40,873 nt of DNA from Bdellovibrionaceae bacterium UBA1609 (GCA_002321895.1 DCMZ01000007.1:548-41420); one strand, 5' to 3'. Positions 23,911 to 32,945 are shown, counted from the stretch's first letter. Numbers and translations are program-made. The notes: generated by a model from the sequence alone, not told the origin.

Positions 23911-25494
23911 GTGGAGTCTCCCAAGTTAATTGCACCGTCTCAAGGTAGCATACAAAGCGATATTTTTTCTGGAATCACCGTAGCTCTGGCCCTTGTTCCA
24001 GAAGCTGTGGCCTTTGCCTTTGTCGCTGGAGTTCCTCCAGCGGTGGGACTCTACGGTGCTTTTTTTATGTGTCTACTCACCGCTGTTTTCGGCGGCCGCC
24101 CGGGTATGATTTCGGGAGCCACAGGTGCCATGGCTGTTGTCATGGTGAATTTAGTTTCCGAAGGGAATGCCTTAGGCGCTCCTGGAGAGTTTTTGGGATT
24201 GCAGTATCTGTTTATCACTCTACTTTTGGTGGGAATTCTCCAAGGCCTGGCCGGATATTTTAAATTGGGTAAGTTTATTCGCTTGGTACCCAGCTCAGTT
24301 ATGATGGGTTTTGTTAATGGCTTGGCCATCGTCATTTTTCTCTCTCAGCTCAATATGTTTAAAATGGGTGGCGACTGGATCTCCGGTGAGCCGCTTTACA
24401 CCATGGGCATCCTCGTTGCCATCACAATGGTTTTACTATTTACAATTCCATTAATTCACAAAAAAGCTCCTGGAGCATTGATTGCCATTGTATTAGTCAC
24501 TATTGGGATCACTCTTTTTAATATTGAAACGAGCACGGTTCTGTCTTTTATTCAAACCAATGGCGGTACGGGAATTAAAGCCGGACTGCCACAGTTTTCT
24601 TGGCCCCAAGTTCCTATGACTTACGAAACTCTGGCATTCATCTTTCCCTATGCCGTGATTCTAGCTGCCATCGGACTCATTGAGTCTTTGATGACCTTGA
24701 ACTTGATTGACGAAATTACTAAGACCCGTGGTCACGGTAACCGTGAATGTATAGCCCAGGGTTTTGCTAACTTTGTAAACGGACTTTTTGGCGGAATGGG
24801 CGGATGTGCCATGATCGGGCAAAGTATTATTAATATCACATCCGGTGGAAGAGGGCGGCTGTCCGGAATTACCGCTTCCTCTGCCCTTTTGCTTTTTATC
24901 TTGTTTGCCTCGGAATACATTGAACAGGTCCCCATTGCGGCTCTAGTGGGAGTGATGTTTTTTGTTGTGATAAAAACCTTTGCCTGGAACACATTCAAGA
25001 TTTTAAACAAGTCTCCCCGATGGGACCTTGTTATCATTTTGCTGGTCACAGTATTGACTGTGATTTTTGATTTAGCCATTGCTGTGGTTTCCGGAGTCAT
25101 CCTGTCCGCACTGCTATTTTCTTGGGAAAATGCCAAAAGAATCCGAGCTCGAAAATTCACTGACGAGCGTGGGATTAAACATTATGAAATTTTCGGCCCT
25201 TTGTTTTTTGGATCCACTACACTGTTCTTAACTAAGTTTGATGCCGAAAATGATCCTGACGAAGTGATTATCGACTTCAAAGAATCCCGAATCATGGACC
25301 TATCAGCCATTGAAGCGATTAACAAAGTCGCTGGGGAGTACGGTAAGTTAAACAAAAACATTCACCTAAGACACCTTAGCTCCGACTGCACGAAACTCAT
25401 TCGACGAGCTAGAAAAATCTGTGATGTTAATGTTTTGGAGGATCCGGATTACTTTGTCAGTGTTGATAATTACCGAAGTCACCAACTCGACTAG
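23911..25494 (+). CDS. SulP-family anion transporter with STAS domain
   Basis: 527 aa starting at GTG behind AGGAG. The membrane domain (about 15-405) begins with SDIFSGITVALALVPEAVAFAFVAGVPPAVGLYGAFF and contains GRPGMISGATGAMAVVM and NRECIAQGFANFVNGLFGGMGGCAMIGQSIIN, all typical of SulP/SLC26 carriers. The STAS domain occupies about 420-515 (DPDEVIIDFKESRIMDLSAIEAINKVAGEY). The family carries sulfate, bicarbonate or other anions, often with sodium or protons. The shorter STAS and the overall form resemble BicA-like bicarbonate carriers, but the substrate cannot be read from sequence alone. It stands alone between divergent and convergent neighbours. Confidence 0.93.
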   Translation: MESPKLIAPSQGSIQSDIFSGITVALALVPEAVAFAFVAGVPPAVGLYGAFFMCLLTAVFGGRPGMISGATGAMAVVMVNLVSEGNALGAPGEFLGLQYLFITLLLVGILQGLAGYFKLGKFIRLVPSSVMMGFVNGLAIVIFLSQLNMFKMGGDWISGEPLYTMGILVAITMVLLFTIPLIHKKAPGALIAIVLVTIGITLFNIETSTVLSFIQTNGGTGIKAGLPQFSWPQVPMTYETLAFIFPYAVILAAIGLIESLMTLNLIDEITKTRGHGNRECIAQGFANFVNGLFGGMGGCAMIGQSIINITSGGRGRLSGITASSALLLFILFASEYIEQVPIAALVGVMFFVVIKTFAWNTFKILNKSPRWDLVIILLVTVLTVIFDLAIAVVSGVILSALLFSWENAKRIRARKFTDERGIKHYEIFGPLFFGSTTLFLTKFDAENDPDEVIIDFKESRIMDLSAIEAINKVAGEYGKLNKNIHLRHLSSDCTKLIRRARKICDVNVLEDPDYFVSVDNYRSHQLD

Positions 25495-25556
25495 AGTCTT
25501 AGAGGAACTGGGACTTCTAAAAAGATCCCAAATTGAATGGGAATTTTCGCAATAAA

Positions 25557-25581
25557 AAAGTCACCTCTTTGAGGTGACTTT
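25557..25581 (-). terminator. Bidirectional rho-independent terminator
   Basis: A perfect 11-bp stem, AAAGTCACCTC / GAGGTGACTTT, with a TTT loop lies between convergent genes. The T run is longer on the minus strand, so it mainly serves the GNAT-like gene and probably also ends the SulP transcript. Confidence 0.85.
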
Positions 25582-25623
25582 AATAGAACCTAATTCACTG
25601 ATTTTCTCACAACGCTATTTAAT

Positions 25624-26298
25624 TTAATTGGCCTGTTGGCGAAGTTTCTCTAAAGCGTACATGTAAACAAACAGTTTGTACTTCTCAAAACTCTTCATTC
25701 CAGGAACAAAACCCTGTTTGATAAATTCTGCCATTTTTTCTTTGTCCGTTGAAAGGACTTTTACATCACCAGCAACAAGAGGATGTTTTTGTTGGCCGGC
25801 CAGCCAACCTGGAACTTGTGGCTGAAAGTGTGAACGGGAATTTAAACCCCAAACGATCTGGGATTGATCTTTTGCCGTGTGTTGACTTAGAAACTGAAAC
25901 CCAGCTCTCACCAAACTAATGTTCATGGGCTTATTATGTACATCTGTTCTTGCTAAAATGACCGCATGGCTGTTTTCTTCTTTGATGATTTCCATGATTT
26001 TTTGAAACAGACCTTTTGTGCGATATTCGGGATGAATAATAGCGTATTTAATTTCTTTTAAAGCATGGAAATGACTAAAAACTCCCGTCACTCCTACGAT
26101 CTCTTCTTTATATTTTAGGCCAAGAAGCTTGATTCGGCCGGACTGAAACAATTCGTATTCCAACGACTGTGGCACATCTGAAAAATGTCCTTTATATAAG
26201 TCAAAAATGAAGGCGTAGCCCTTTTCTAGCTCCGATTTTTCCACGAGGGGCTCTACCCAAAGGTGCTCTCCTAACTCGTACATTTTATATGTGCTCAT
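25624..26298 (-). CDS. GNAT-like N-acetyltransferase-fold protein
   Basis: 224 aa. Residues about 55-140 follow the GNAT pattern: LLGLKYKEEIVGVTGVFSHFHALKEIKYAIIHPEYRTKGLFQKIMEIIKEE, in which HPEYRTKGLFQKIM is motif A (acetyl-CoA pyrophosphate loop, with TKG in place of the usual GxG), then NKPMNISLVRAGFQFLSQ as motif B. The C-terminal 70 residues are not part of the core fold. The substrate is unknown. AGGAGAGG precedes the start. It ends at the shared terminator with the SulP gene and has no operon partner. Confidence 0.75.
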   Translation of the reverse strand: MSTYKMYELGEHLWVEPLVEKSELEKGYAFIFDLYKGHFSDVPQSLEYELFQSGRIKLLGLKYKEEIVGVTGVFSHFHALKEIKYAIIHPEYRTKGLFQKIMEIIKEENSHAVILARTDVHNKPMNISLVRAGFQFLSQHTAKDQSQIVWGLNSRSHFQPQVPGWLAGQQKHPLVAGDVKVLSTDKEKMAEFIKQGFVPGMKSFEKYKLFVYMYALEKLRQQAN

Positions 26299-26770
26299 AG
26301 TTCCTCTCCTCTTTTTGGTGATAGGGGTTACCCTTTCTAATACAGGAATCGTTCCATATTCTTCTGGGAGAGAATCATGTCATTTCAAGGGGTTACAACG
26401 CTCAATCCGTCGTTCTACGGGCATCTACTGAGCGACTGTCGAGCAAATAACGTCACCCCCAGGTGAGGACCGACTTTTGGGACCCTACGCGTCGGCCAAT
26501 TCTGCATGGAGTCCCAAAAGTCGGTCCGCACCTCATAAAGAAATTTCACGAGTGTCTAAAGACTTGTCGTTTCAATGACTTACACGCAACATTTGAACGG
26601 CTTTTTTGTGGAATTCGACAGGAATAATTTACCAAGCCACAGAAAACTTCTCCGTTTTTGACATTGTGTGTTATTTTTTTCCGGAAAGTACGTAATTAAA
26701 CTTTGCTCGCCTATGGGCCTTGCCGGGGTGGGTGTTTGTAAAAGTAAGCCATTAATAGGAGATAAATCTT
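26299..26770. other. Divergent intergenic region with long inverted repeat
   Basis: 472 bp between divergent genes. It contains the 23-bp inverted repeat at 26461-26533 and a possible 29-codon ORF (ATG 26377, TGA 26464-26466) with GGGAGAG before its start and its stop inside the left arm. A perfect TTGACA occurs in the last 120 bp before the 26771 gene, but no matching -10 follows at normal spacing. The gene itself has AGGAG upstream of its ATG. Confidence 0.5.
26461..26533. repeat. 23-bp inverted repeat with 27-nt loop
   Basis: The left arm (26461-26483, beginning AGGTGAGGACCG) and the right arm (26511-26533, ending CGGTCCGCACCT) are reverse complements at 22 of 23 positions. A 27-nt loop lies between. 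There is no T run, so it is not a simple terminator. A MITE/REP-type element or a structured RNA is possible. Confidence 0.75.
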
Positions 26771-28327
26771 ATGAAAACCACAAACACAACAATCAAGTAT
26801 CTATTAACAGCGACGATGCTGTTGAATCCCGGCCTAGTCCTGTCCGAAACAGTCGACTCCACAACAACTGTACCTGCTGAGATTCAAACCCTTGAGCTTC
26901 CACCGATTTCACAGGAAGTACTAACCGACGAAGAGCTTGATGCTCAACAGGATTTTGAAAACCTCGTTAATCAAATCATGATCGATAACCCTGGAATAGG
27001 CTATGACGACGCGAAACAAGCTGCGATGCAGATGATGATTCTTTCTGTCCTTACAGAAGAGCCTGAATCTCTCGAAGCCATTGCAAACGAAGAAGATGTT
27101 GAAGCAGTAGAGATTGTTGATGGTAACGGTGACGAAGAGGACGCTTCCCAAGCCGATCAAATTCAATCCGAGGAACAAGAAGGCGACGAAAAAGCCATCG
27201 CTGCTGCAGCTGAAGACGGCTCACAAATGGGTTCTGAAGTTGTTAGAGGTGTAAAAGAGTATTTTACTTCAGGTGAATTTCTAGAAGATGGTTCAAGTGC
27301 CTACGAATATGTAATGACAAATACCGTAGCTCCTCTACTTGTTGAGAGAGTGGCGCTTCGCGGAGCTATTGATGGTGCTAAAATTGGTAAATTCTATACC
27401 GAAGAGGGTGCCGTTGTTTTTGGTACTTCTGTCACTGGTGGAACAGTTCTCTCAATTGTAGCAGCTAAGGCCTATTCTAAATCTTTAGGAAAGGTACTGA
27501 ACCCTGCCGCTAAAAAAGCATTGAACTGGTCTCCTATTATGAATGCATTCCAAACTCGTTTGGATGCGGCAGCGAAGCCTTTACTAGAACAGGTAAACCC
27601 AATCAAAGAAGCCATTGCGAGACTTGAAGGTGCGCAACCAGCATTGGCTCAATCCACTACTTCTGCTGAAGCAACAGTAGTAAAAGCACAAGAGGTTTTA
27701 GCTCAGGCGGAAGCAAGAGCGGCACAAGTGAATGCTGATCTCGCTACAAAAACAGCAGAAAGAAGCGCCGATAGCCTTAGTTCTGCTCAAAAAGGTGCTC
27801 TGACTCGCCAGATTTCAGCTTTAAAAGAGACATTAACCCTTGCAACTTCAGAAGTGGCTAGCGCTAAAGTAGCCGTATCTCAGGCGCAAACGGCAGCTGC
27901 TGAGTCTGTCGCTGCTTTGTCTGCCAATCAAAGTGAGATTGCTGCTCTTGTTAAATCGGCCTCGAAAATTGATGCTAAAATAAAATCGCCAAGTTTTCGA
28001 GTGGCTGCCACTAGAAATATCTACAGATTCCTAAAAGGGACTGGGAAAATCGCAGCTATCGCTGGTGCTGTGACGGGAGTTGGCATTTATGTAGTTAATA
28101 CCGCAAGTGGCGCTCAACAGTTTGTTTTAGCCACAGATGCTGATAACGCTGAAGATGCTTACGCTGAACTTTTAGAGGCCTATATGATCCGGGCCGAAGA
28201 GATCGAAGCTGAGATAGCTGCTGCAATGTCGGGTGCTCTTACAAACTCAATTTCTAACGCACAAAGTGCAACCAACGATCTCTTTGATCGAGCGCTTGGT
28301 GAATTTCAAGACGATGAAGAAAACTAA
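26771..28327 (+). CDS. Secreted or envelope coiled-coil protein of unknown function
   Basis: 518 aa with a signal peptide (MKTTNTTIKYLLTATMLLNPGLVLS). Residues about 35-145 are strongly acidic (many Glu/Asp). Residues about 205-235 contain a hydrophobic stretch (EGAVVFGTSVTGGTVLSIVAAKAYS). Residues about 280-400 form an Ala/Gln/Glu-rich coiled coil (TVVKAQEVLAQAEARAAQVNADL, LKETLTLATSEVASAKVAVSQAQ). A second hydrophobic segment, GKIAAIAGAVTGVGIYVVNTASG, lies near 430. The C-terminus is again helical. No family was recognised. It has its own strong terminator, and another large exported protein gene follows, which may be functionally related. Confidence 0.8.
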   Translation: MKTTNTTIKYLLTATMLLNPGLVLSETVDSTTTVPAEIQTLELPPISQEVLTDEELDAQQDFENLVNQIMIDNPGIGYDDAKQAAMQMMILSVLTEEPESLEAIANEEDVEAVEIVDGNGDEEDASQADQIQSEEQEGDEKAIAAAAEDGSQMGSEVVRGVKEYFTSGEFLEDGSSAYEYVMTNTVAPLLVERVALRGAIDGAKIGKFYTEEGAVVFGTSVTGGTVLSIVAAKAYSKSLGKVLNPAAKKALNWSPIMNAFQTRLDAAAKPLLEQVNPIKEAIARLEGAQPALAQSTTSAEATVVKAQEVLAQAEARAAQVNADLATKTAERSADSLSSAQKGALTRQISALKETLTLATSEVASAKVAVSQAQTAAAESVAALSANQSEIAALVKSASKIDAKIKSPSFRVAATRNIYRFLKGTGKIAAIAGAVTGVGIYVVNTASGAQQFVLATDADNAEDAYAELLEAYMIRAEEIEAEIAAAMSGALTNSISNAQSATNDLFDRALGEFQDDEEN

Positions 28328-28367
28328 GATTTGATCATCTGAAGAACTTTTGATTTAAATTTTCGGG

Positions 28368-28403
28368 GCGGGCTTTGAGTGTAACTCAAAGCCCGCTTTT
28401 TTT
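28368..28403 (+). terminator. Rho-independent terminator after the coiled-coil protein gene
   Basis: A perfect 13-bp GC-rich stem, GCGGGCTTTGAGT / ACTCAAAGCCCGC, with a 3-nt loop is followed directly by seven T residues. Confidence 0.93.
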
Positions 28404-28440
28404 GGGGTGGATAGCGAATTGGTTATGAGGTAAAGAAGCA

Positions 28441-29805
28441 ATGAAATTCAGGTCCATACAGCTTGTTGCGCTACTTGCGTTTATGACACCACTTTTTGTA
28501 TGGGCAGATCCTACGACTATGGATTTCTATGAGCGAGAAGCCACCGCCTGGGCCTCCGGTACCCGTTCACCCATTTGCAAATCTTTGGAAAAACTATCTC
28601 CAGAGACCGCCTCTGCTACGATGAAGGAAAAACAAAATGCTTGCCGAATTCTAGGTGAGCAGCAAAAACATATTGAGGACAACGCTTACGATTTCACTTT
28701 AACCCTTTGCTATGATTACAAAGCAAAGAAGGGATTTATTCCTGAAGAGGACATTGATAACGAACAGCTTCGCGCCTCTCAAGCGGCTTGGATGGGACTT
28801 ATTAAGGAAGGGGCTATGGCCCGCTTTGATGAGAAGAGAGAACTTAGAAACCTTTTTGAGGAGTATGAATGGTGGGAAGCCGGTGATAACTTGGGTTCCA
28901 ATTACATGCACTTTCTCACGGATGCTCCCGGATTCTACTATGGTATGGCCCGATGTCTCGGACCCCATGGCAACAACCTGTCCGAAGACTTTGCTCTATA
29001 TAATGAGTTCACCCGCGCGGTTGTTTTAGCCGACATAATAAAGGGTGGAGCTCCGGTCAGCTTTGCTGTTTGGGGGGCCGAGTTTGTGATTTTCGGCCGG
29101 ATTTTAAAAGGATTGGCCTGGGTGAATCGCGTCACTGGAAACTGGGCCGGCCGGTTTGTAAGGTGGGTGGGCTGGAAGAAACCCGTCGCTGTCACTCCTA
29201 CACTGGGCTTAAGAAGCGATGATGACCCCGTGGAAGTTCATGAGACTACGGAGTACCAAGAAACTGTCGATAACGAGTTTAACGAATTCTCAGAAGAGCT
29301 AAAGGACAACAAACCACAGGTCAGTGAAGCGGTTCTAAGTTCACTGCTTACGATGGTAAAAGATTACCGTGGCAGTCAAATTTTAGAGGCGTTTCTAGAG
29401 GAAACCGCGAAACCTTTTTGGCTGCAGGTGAATAAAGAAAAAAACGATCCAATGCTCGATTTACATCACGGTGATTACATTTCTGAAAAAGGGTTTCAGA
29501 TCTTGATTTCGGGACTAGAAGAATGCCTTAACGTTCCAGATCAATTGAAGGATTGTACCAATGGTTTTATTGGAGCGTTAAACCAAAAAATCATGCGTAA
29601 AAATATGAGTTGGAAAACACACGCCCATCAACACAGAAGTAGCTACGCCATCCTCACTCGTATTTATGATTGCGTTCAAATAGACCCGGAGGCTAAGCAC
29701 ATAGACAATGAAGAGCTCATAGCCGAAGCCATAGAACTCATTGAAATGATCGCCGAACAATCGGGCGAAGACCTCCCCTCACCGGCCATGTCCTGCCCCT
29801 ACTAA
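28441..29805 (+). CDS. Secreted Cys-containing protein of unknown function with internal hydrophobic segment
   Basis: 454 aa with signal peptide MKFRSIQLVALLAFMTPLFVWA. GAGGT precedes the ATG. The mature part has about eight Cys residues, including pairs near the N-terminus (PICKSLEK, NACRIL) and C-terminus (LEECLNVPDQLKDC, YDCVQ, MSCPY). Residues about 195-240 are hydrophobic and aromatic (PVSFAVWGAEFVIFGRILKGLAWVNRVTGNWAGRFVRWVGW) and could insert in a membrane. The flanking regions are helical and acidic. No family was recognised. It follows the coiled-coil protein gene and converges on uvrB with an 8-bp gap. Confidence 0.8.
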   Translation: MKFRSIQLVALLAFMTPLFVWADPTTMDFYEREATAWASGTRSPICKSLEKLSPETASATMKEKQNACRILGEQQKHIEDNAYDFTLTLCYDYKAKKGFIPEEDIDNEQLRASQAAWMGLIKEGAMARFDEKRELRNLFEEYEWWEAGDNLGSNYMHFLTDAPGFYYGMARCLGPHGNNLSEDFALYNEFTRAVVLADIIKGGAPVSFAVWGAEFVIFGRILKGLAWVNRVTGNWAGRFVRWVGWKKPVAVTPTLGLRSDDDPVEVHETTEYQETVDNEFNEFSEELKDNKPQVSEAVLSSLLTMVKDYRGSQILEAFLEETAKPFWLQVNKEKNDPMLDLHHGDYISEKGFQILISGLEECLNVPDQLKDCTNGFIGALNQKIMRKNMSWKTHAHQHRSSYAILTRIYDCVQIDPEAKHIDNEELIAEAIELIEMIAEQSGEDLPSPAMSCPY

Positions 29806-29813
29806 TGGTACCT

Positions 29814-31868
29814 TTAAGAGCCCTCGCGTAGGTTGAGTTCTAGAATTTCTAATCGCTTCACTTCGTCCCGAATTTTAGCGGCTTCTTCAAACTCCAACTG
29901 AGACGCCGCTTTACGCATCTTCTTCTTCAAGTCTTCAATCTGTTTATGGATGCTTGAAGGATCCTTTTGGTATTCCACCGTTGAGGCGGCCACTTGGCTT
30001 TCGCCTTCACCGGTATCATCGTAACCAAACAACTCCAATAGTCCGGCTTTCACGGCTTTTTTAATGGTCTTAGGAACAATGCCATGTTTTTTATTATATT
30101 CCTCTTGAATCTCTCGACGACGAGCGGTCTCGTCCATGGCTTTTTTCATTGAGGCGGTAATTTTATCTGCATATAAAATCACTCGGCCATTTTCATTCCG
30201 TGCCGCACGCCCAATGGTTTGAATGAGCGAACGTTCTGATCTTAAAAAACCCTCTTTATCCGCATCGGTGATAGCCACGAGGCTCACTTCGGGTATATCC
30301 AATCCCTCCCGCAGCAAGTTAATCCCCACCAGTACATCAAATACTCCTAGGCGCAAATCACGAATGATTTCTGTGCGCTCCAAGGTATCAATGTCCGAGT
30401 GCAGGTACTTCACCTTAACATTGAGACCTTCATAGTATTCCGTTAAATCTTCGGCTGTTCGCTTGGTTAACGTAGTTACTAGTACTCGCTCTTTTTTCTC
30501 AACACGATCTCTTATTTCCCCCAAAAGATCGTCCACCTGATTTCGTACAGGTCGCACTTCAATGATGGGATCTAAAAGCCCCGTAGGTCGAATGATCTGT
30601 TCCGTAAACAGACCACCACATTTCTTTAGCTCATACTCTCCGGGTGTGGCCGAGACATAGAGAGCCTCGTTCACGTTCTGTTCAAACTCTTGAAAGTTGA
30701 GTGGTCTATTGTCCAAAGCACTCGGCAAACGGTAGGCATGAGCCACTAAAGTTTCTTTACGGGATCGATCTCCCCGATACATTCCGCCAATCTGCGGAAC
30801 CGTAACGTGACTTTCATCAATGATGGTTAAAAAATCTTTTGGAAAATACTCCAACAGCGTCGGAGGCGCTTCACCAGGAGCACGTCCGTTAAAGTGACGA
30901 GAGTAGTTTTCAATGCCTGGACAAAAACCCATTTCGCTAATAAGTTCTAAATCATAGCTCGTCCGCTGCTCGATCCGCTCGGCCTCAGTGAACATCATTT
31001 CATTTTTGAAATGACCAATCCTATCCCGTAGCTCATCACGAATACTTTCAATAGCACGTATCTGCTCCTCTTCCGTGCTCACATAGTGACTAGATGGAAA
31101 TATCAATGCGCGATCTAGCTCCTCAATCACCTCTCCGCGAATGGGATCCACCCGACTGATTTGATCCACAAAGTCTCCAAAAAACTCAATCCGAATGACA
31201 TTTTCATCTTCATAGGGTGGAAACACTTCCACCACATCACCCCGAACTCGAAAGCTTCCCCTATCAAAATCCACGTCCCGGCGGGCATATTGAATTTTCA
31301 CAAGCTCTCTTAAAAAGGCATCACGAGGAGTTTCTTGATTACTTTCCACTTCTAAAACGAGATTGGCGTACGCATCCGGAGACCCTAAACCATAAATACA
31401 GGACACCGAACTCACAATAATTACATCCCGCCTTTCGAAGAGAGATCGAGTGGCGGAATGGCGCATTCGATCGATCTGCTCGTTAATGGCTGAGTCTTTT
31501 TCAATGAAGGTATTTGTCGAGGGTATAAAAGCTTCTGGCTGGTAGTAGTCATAGTAGGAAACAAAGTATTCCACCGCGTTTTCCGGAAAGATCTCTTTAA
31601 ACTCGCTGAAAAGTTGTGCTGCTAAAGTTTTGTTATGAGCCAAGATCAAAGTGGGCTGCTGGAGTTTTTCAATGACGTGAGCCATAGTAAAGGTTTTTCC
31701 AGAACCGGTGACACCCAGTAACGTCTGATGATTCATTCCATCTTTGTATTGAGAGACCAATTGCTCTATAGCCTTTGGCTGATCACCAGAGGGCTTGAAT
31801 TCACTGACAATGTTAAATTTTTTTTCTTGTAAATTTCGGCTACGAACCTGCGCGAATGTCTTAGACAA
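29814..31868 (-). CDS. uvrB: Excinuclease ABC subunit B
   Basis: 684 aa starting at TTG, supported by GGAGGT six nt upstream and by the match of MSKTFAQ... to a normal UvrB N-terminus. Walker A is LLGVTGSGKTFTMA; the beta-hairpin YYDYYQPEAFIPSTNTFIEKDSAINEQIDRMRHSAT is intact; helicase motifs include TIIDESHVT, YVSATPGEYEL, LVTTLTKRTAEDLTEY, VLVGINLLREGLDIPEVSLVAI and QTIGRAARN. A C-terminal UVR motif (IEDLKKKMRKAASQLEFEEAAKIRDEVKRLE) binds UvrC. UvrB verifies DNA damage passed on by UvrA. No uvrA is seen in the window. Confidence 0.97.
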   Translation of the reverse strand: MSKTFAQVRSRNLQEKKFNIVSEFKPSGDQPKAIEQLVSQYKDGMNHQTLLGVTGSGKTFTMAHVIEKLQQPTLILAHNKTLAAQLFSEFKEIFPENAVEYFVSYYDYYQPEAFIPSTNTFIEKDSAINEQIDRMRHSATRSLFERRDVIIVSSVSCIYGLGSPDAYANLVLEVESNQETPRDAFLRELVKIQYARRDVDFDRGSFRVRGDVVEVFPPYEDENVIRIEFFGDFVDQISRVDPIRGEVIEELDRALIFPSSHYVSTEEEQIRAIESIRDELRDRIGHFKNEMMFTEAERIEQRTSYDLELISEMGFCPGIENYSRHFNGRAPGEAPPTLLEYFPKDFLTIIDESHVTVPQIGGMYRGDRSRKETLVAHAYRLPSALDNRPLNFQEFEQNVNEALYVSATPGEYELKKCGGLFTEQIIRPTGLLDPIIEVRPVRNQVDDLLGEIRDRVEKKERVLVTTLTKRTAEDLTEYYEGLNVKVKYLHSDIDTLERTEIIRDLRLGVFDVLVGINLLREGLDIPEVSLVAITDADKEGFLRSERSLIQTIGRAARNENGRVILYADKITASMKKAMDETARRREIQEEYNKKHGIVPKTIKKAVKAGLLELFGYDDTGEGESQVAASTVEYQKDPSSIHKQIEDLKKKMRKAASQLEFEEAAKIRDEVKRLEILELNLREGS

Positions 31869-31908
31869 AAAAGACCTCCAATAAGCCCTACATTATAGTC
31901 GTCAAACT

Positions 31909-31935
31909 GGGGACAGGCACCTTTTGGAGCTGCTA
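31909..31935 (-). repeat. REP-like dispersed repeat, copy 1
   Basis: Read on the minus strand this contains GCAGCTCCAAAAGGTGCCTG followed by TCCCC. The 20-nt core is identical to 35949-35968. It lies in the spacer just upstream of uvrB. Confidence 0.65.
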
Positions 31936-32068
31936 GACATAACAATTTTAAGCATTATAGCTATTGGTCGGGACAGACCATCCCTGACCGCCAATACCTA
32001 CGAACAAAACAATTAAAGCTGTGCAATTTTTTAAACTAGAATGGGGTGGCAAGTGAAAGTGAAGTTAA

Positions 32069-32163
32069 GGGTCTTTGAGGGAGGGGGGATTCGCTCAAAG
32101 ACCCGGCTCTTCGTTTTAGAGGGGGGGGGGTAACTCAACAAGAGGGGGGATTCTGTTGAGTTA
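32069..32163. ncRNA. Twin hairpins with identical 12-nt loops (possible structured RNA)
   Basis: Hairpin 1 has arms GGGTCTTTGAG (32069-32079) and CTCAAAGACCC (32094-32104). Hairpin 2 has arms TAACTCAACA (32131-32140) and TGTTGAGTTA (32154-32163). The stems are unrelated and perfectly paired, yet both loops contain GAGGGGGGATTC (32081-32092 and 32142-32153). Expression and strand are not known. Confidence 0.5.
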
Positions 32164-32331
32164 TTTCTATATATTACAAGTTTGGCACCAATACAAAATC
32201 CTGTAATTACAGCCATTTACAAGTCTTTCTTGATGGCCAAAACTGTAGATTGTCACCGGTACTGTTAGAATTTTAAACGGAACTTGCCGTAAGAAGGTGA
32301 CTTCTCAGGCTAAAATTGTGACCATAAATCC

Positions 32332-32859
32332 ATGGCAAAACATAAAAAACATACTCTCACTTTACTGATTGTGTTGGCCTTTTTGGGCGCGCTCATTACT
32401 GGAATTATAAATTACATGTATCGCCCTCAAATAATGCCCCATGATGAACTCCCTACTCTCTATTTGAAAGCCACGCTTTATCAAGACCAGTTGATTACCA
32501 CCTCACTTCGTTTTCGCCCCAAGGATATGGATTCGGCAGTGGCCCCAGTGAAAGTCTGGTCAAAAACCAAAGACGGCAAAGTCTACGTGAGCGTTTTTAA
32601 ACAATTGGTGATGCCTTTTAAAATGCCCCAATTCTACACTCCCACTCGCCAAGAAACAGAACCAAAAGTTGTTCCCTCGGAAGGAGAATACGAAGCCAAA
32701 ATTTTGGTAGGTAACCCTCACTCCAGCAAGTACTACTATTTGGACGGAGACAAGGCTCATCCTTTACGAGTAGAACTCACTCATGATTCTAAAATTAAGT
32801 ACAAAGATCTAATAAGAAAAAAAATGCAAGAGCGCATTGAACAAGTAAAATCTGAATAG
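32332..32859 (+). CDS. Membrane-anchored periplasmic protein of unknown function
   Basis: 175 aa. A Lys/His-rich N-terminus (MAKHKKHT) and one membrane helix (about 9-28, LTLLIVLAFLGALITGIINY) give N-in topology with about 145 residues in the periplasm. The exported part reads as a beta-sandwich (LPTLYLKATLYQDQLITTSLRFRP, VKVWSKTKDGKVYVSVFKQL, SEGEYEAKILVG) with a basic helical tail. It is somewhat like FixH/YtkA-type sandwich domains, but I could not confirm any family. It has no operon partner. The region upstream is unusually structured. Confidence 0.7.
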   Translation: MAKHKKHTLTLLIVLAFLGALITGIINYMYRPQIMPHDELPTLYLKATLYQDQLITTSLRFRPKDMDSAVAPVKVWSKTKDGKVYVSVFKQLVMPFKMPQFYTPTRQETEPKVVPSEGEYEAKILVGNPHSSKYYYLDGDKAHPLRVELTHDSKIKYKDLIRKKMQERIEQVKSE

Positions 32860-32945
32860 TCCATTGGTCGAAAAACTAGATAGAATTGAATTTAGACCAC
32901 TAAAGATATGGCCCCACACTCTTATATAAACTTTTTTAAGATGGC

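Larger units (their letters stand above)
31869..32331. other. Structured intergenic region upstream of the 32332 gene
   Basis: 463 bp between divergent uvrB and the anchored-protein gene. It holds a REP-like repeat copy (31909-31935), an imperfect hairpin with arms TATTGG (31962-31967) and CCAATA (31991-31996), a run of ten G residues (32121-32130), and the twin hairpins at 32069-32163. TTGTCA occurs near 32255 but without a good -10. The density of structure suggests a non-coding RNA or leader. Confidence 0.5.

Noticed and set aside
24051..25160. 94- and 142-aa minus-strand ORFs inside the SulP gene
   Set aside because: Both are antisense shadows of a well-supported transporter gene.
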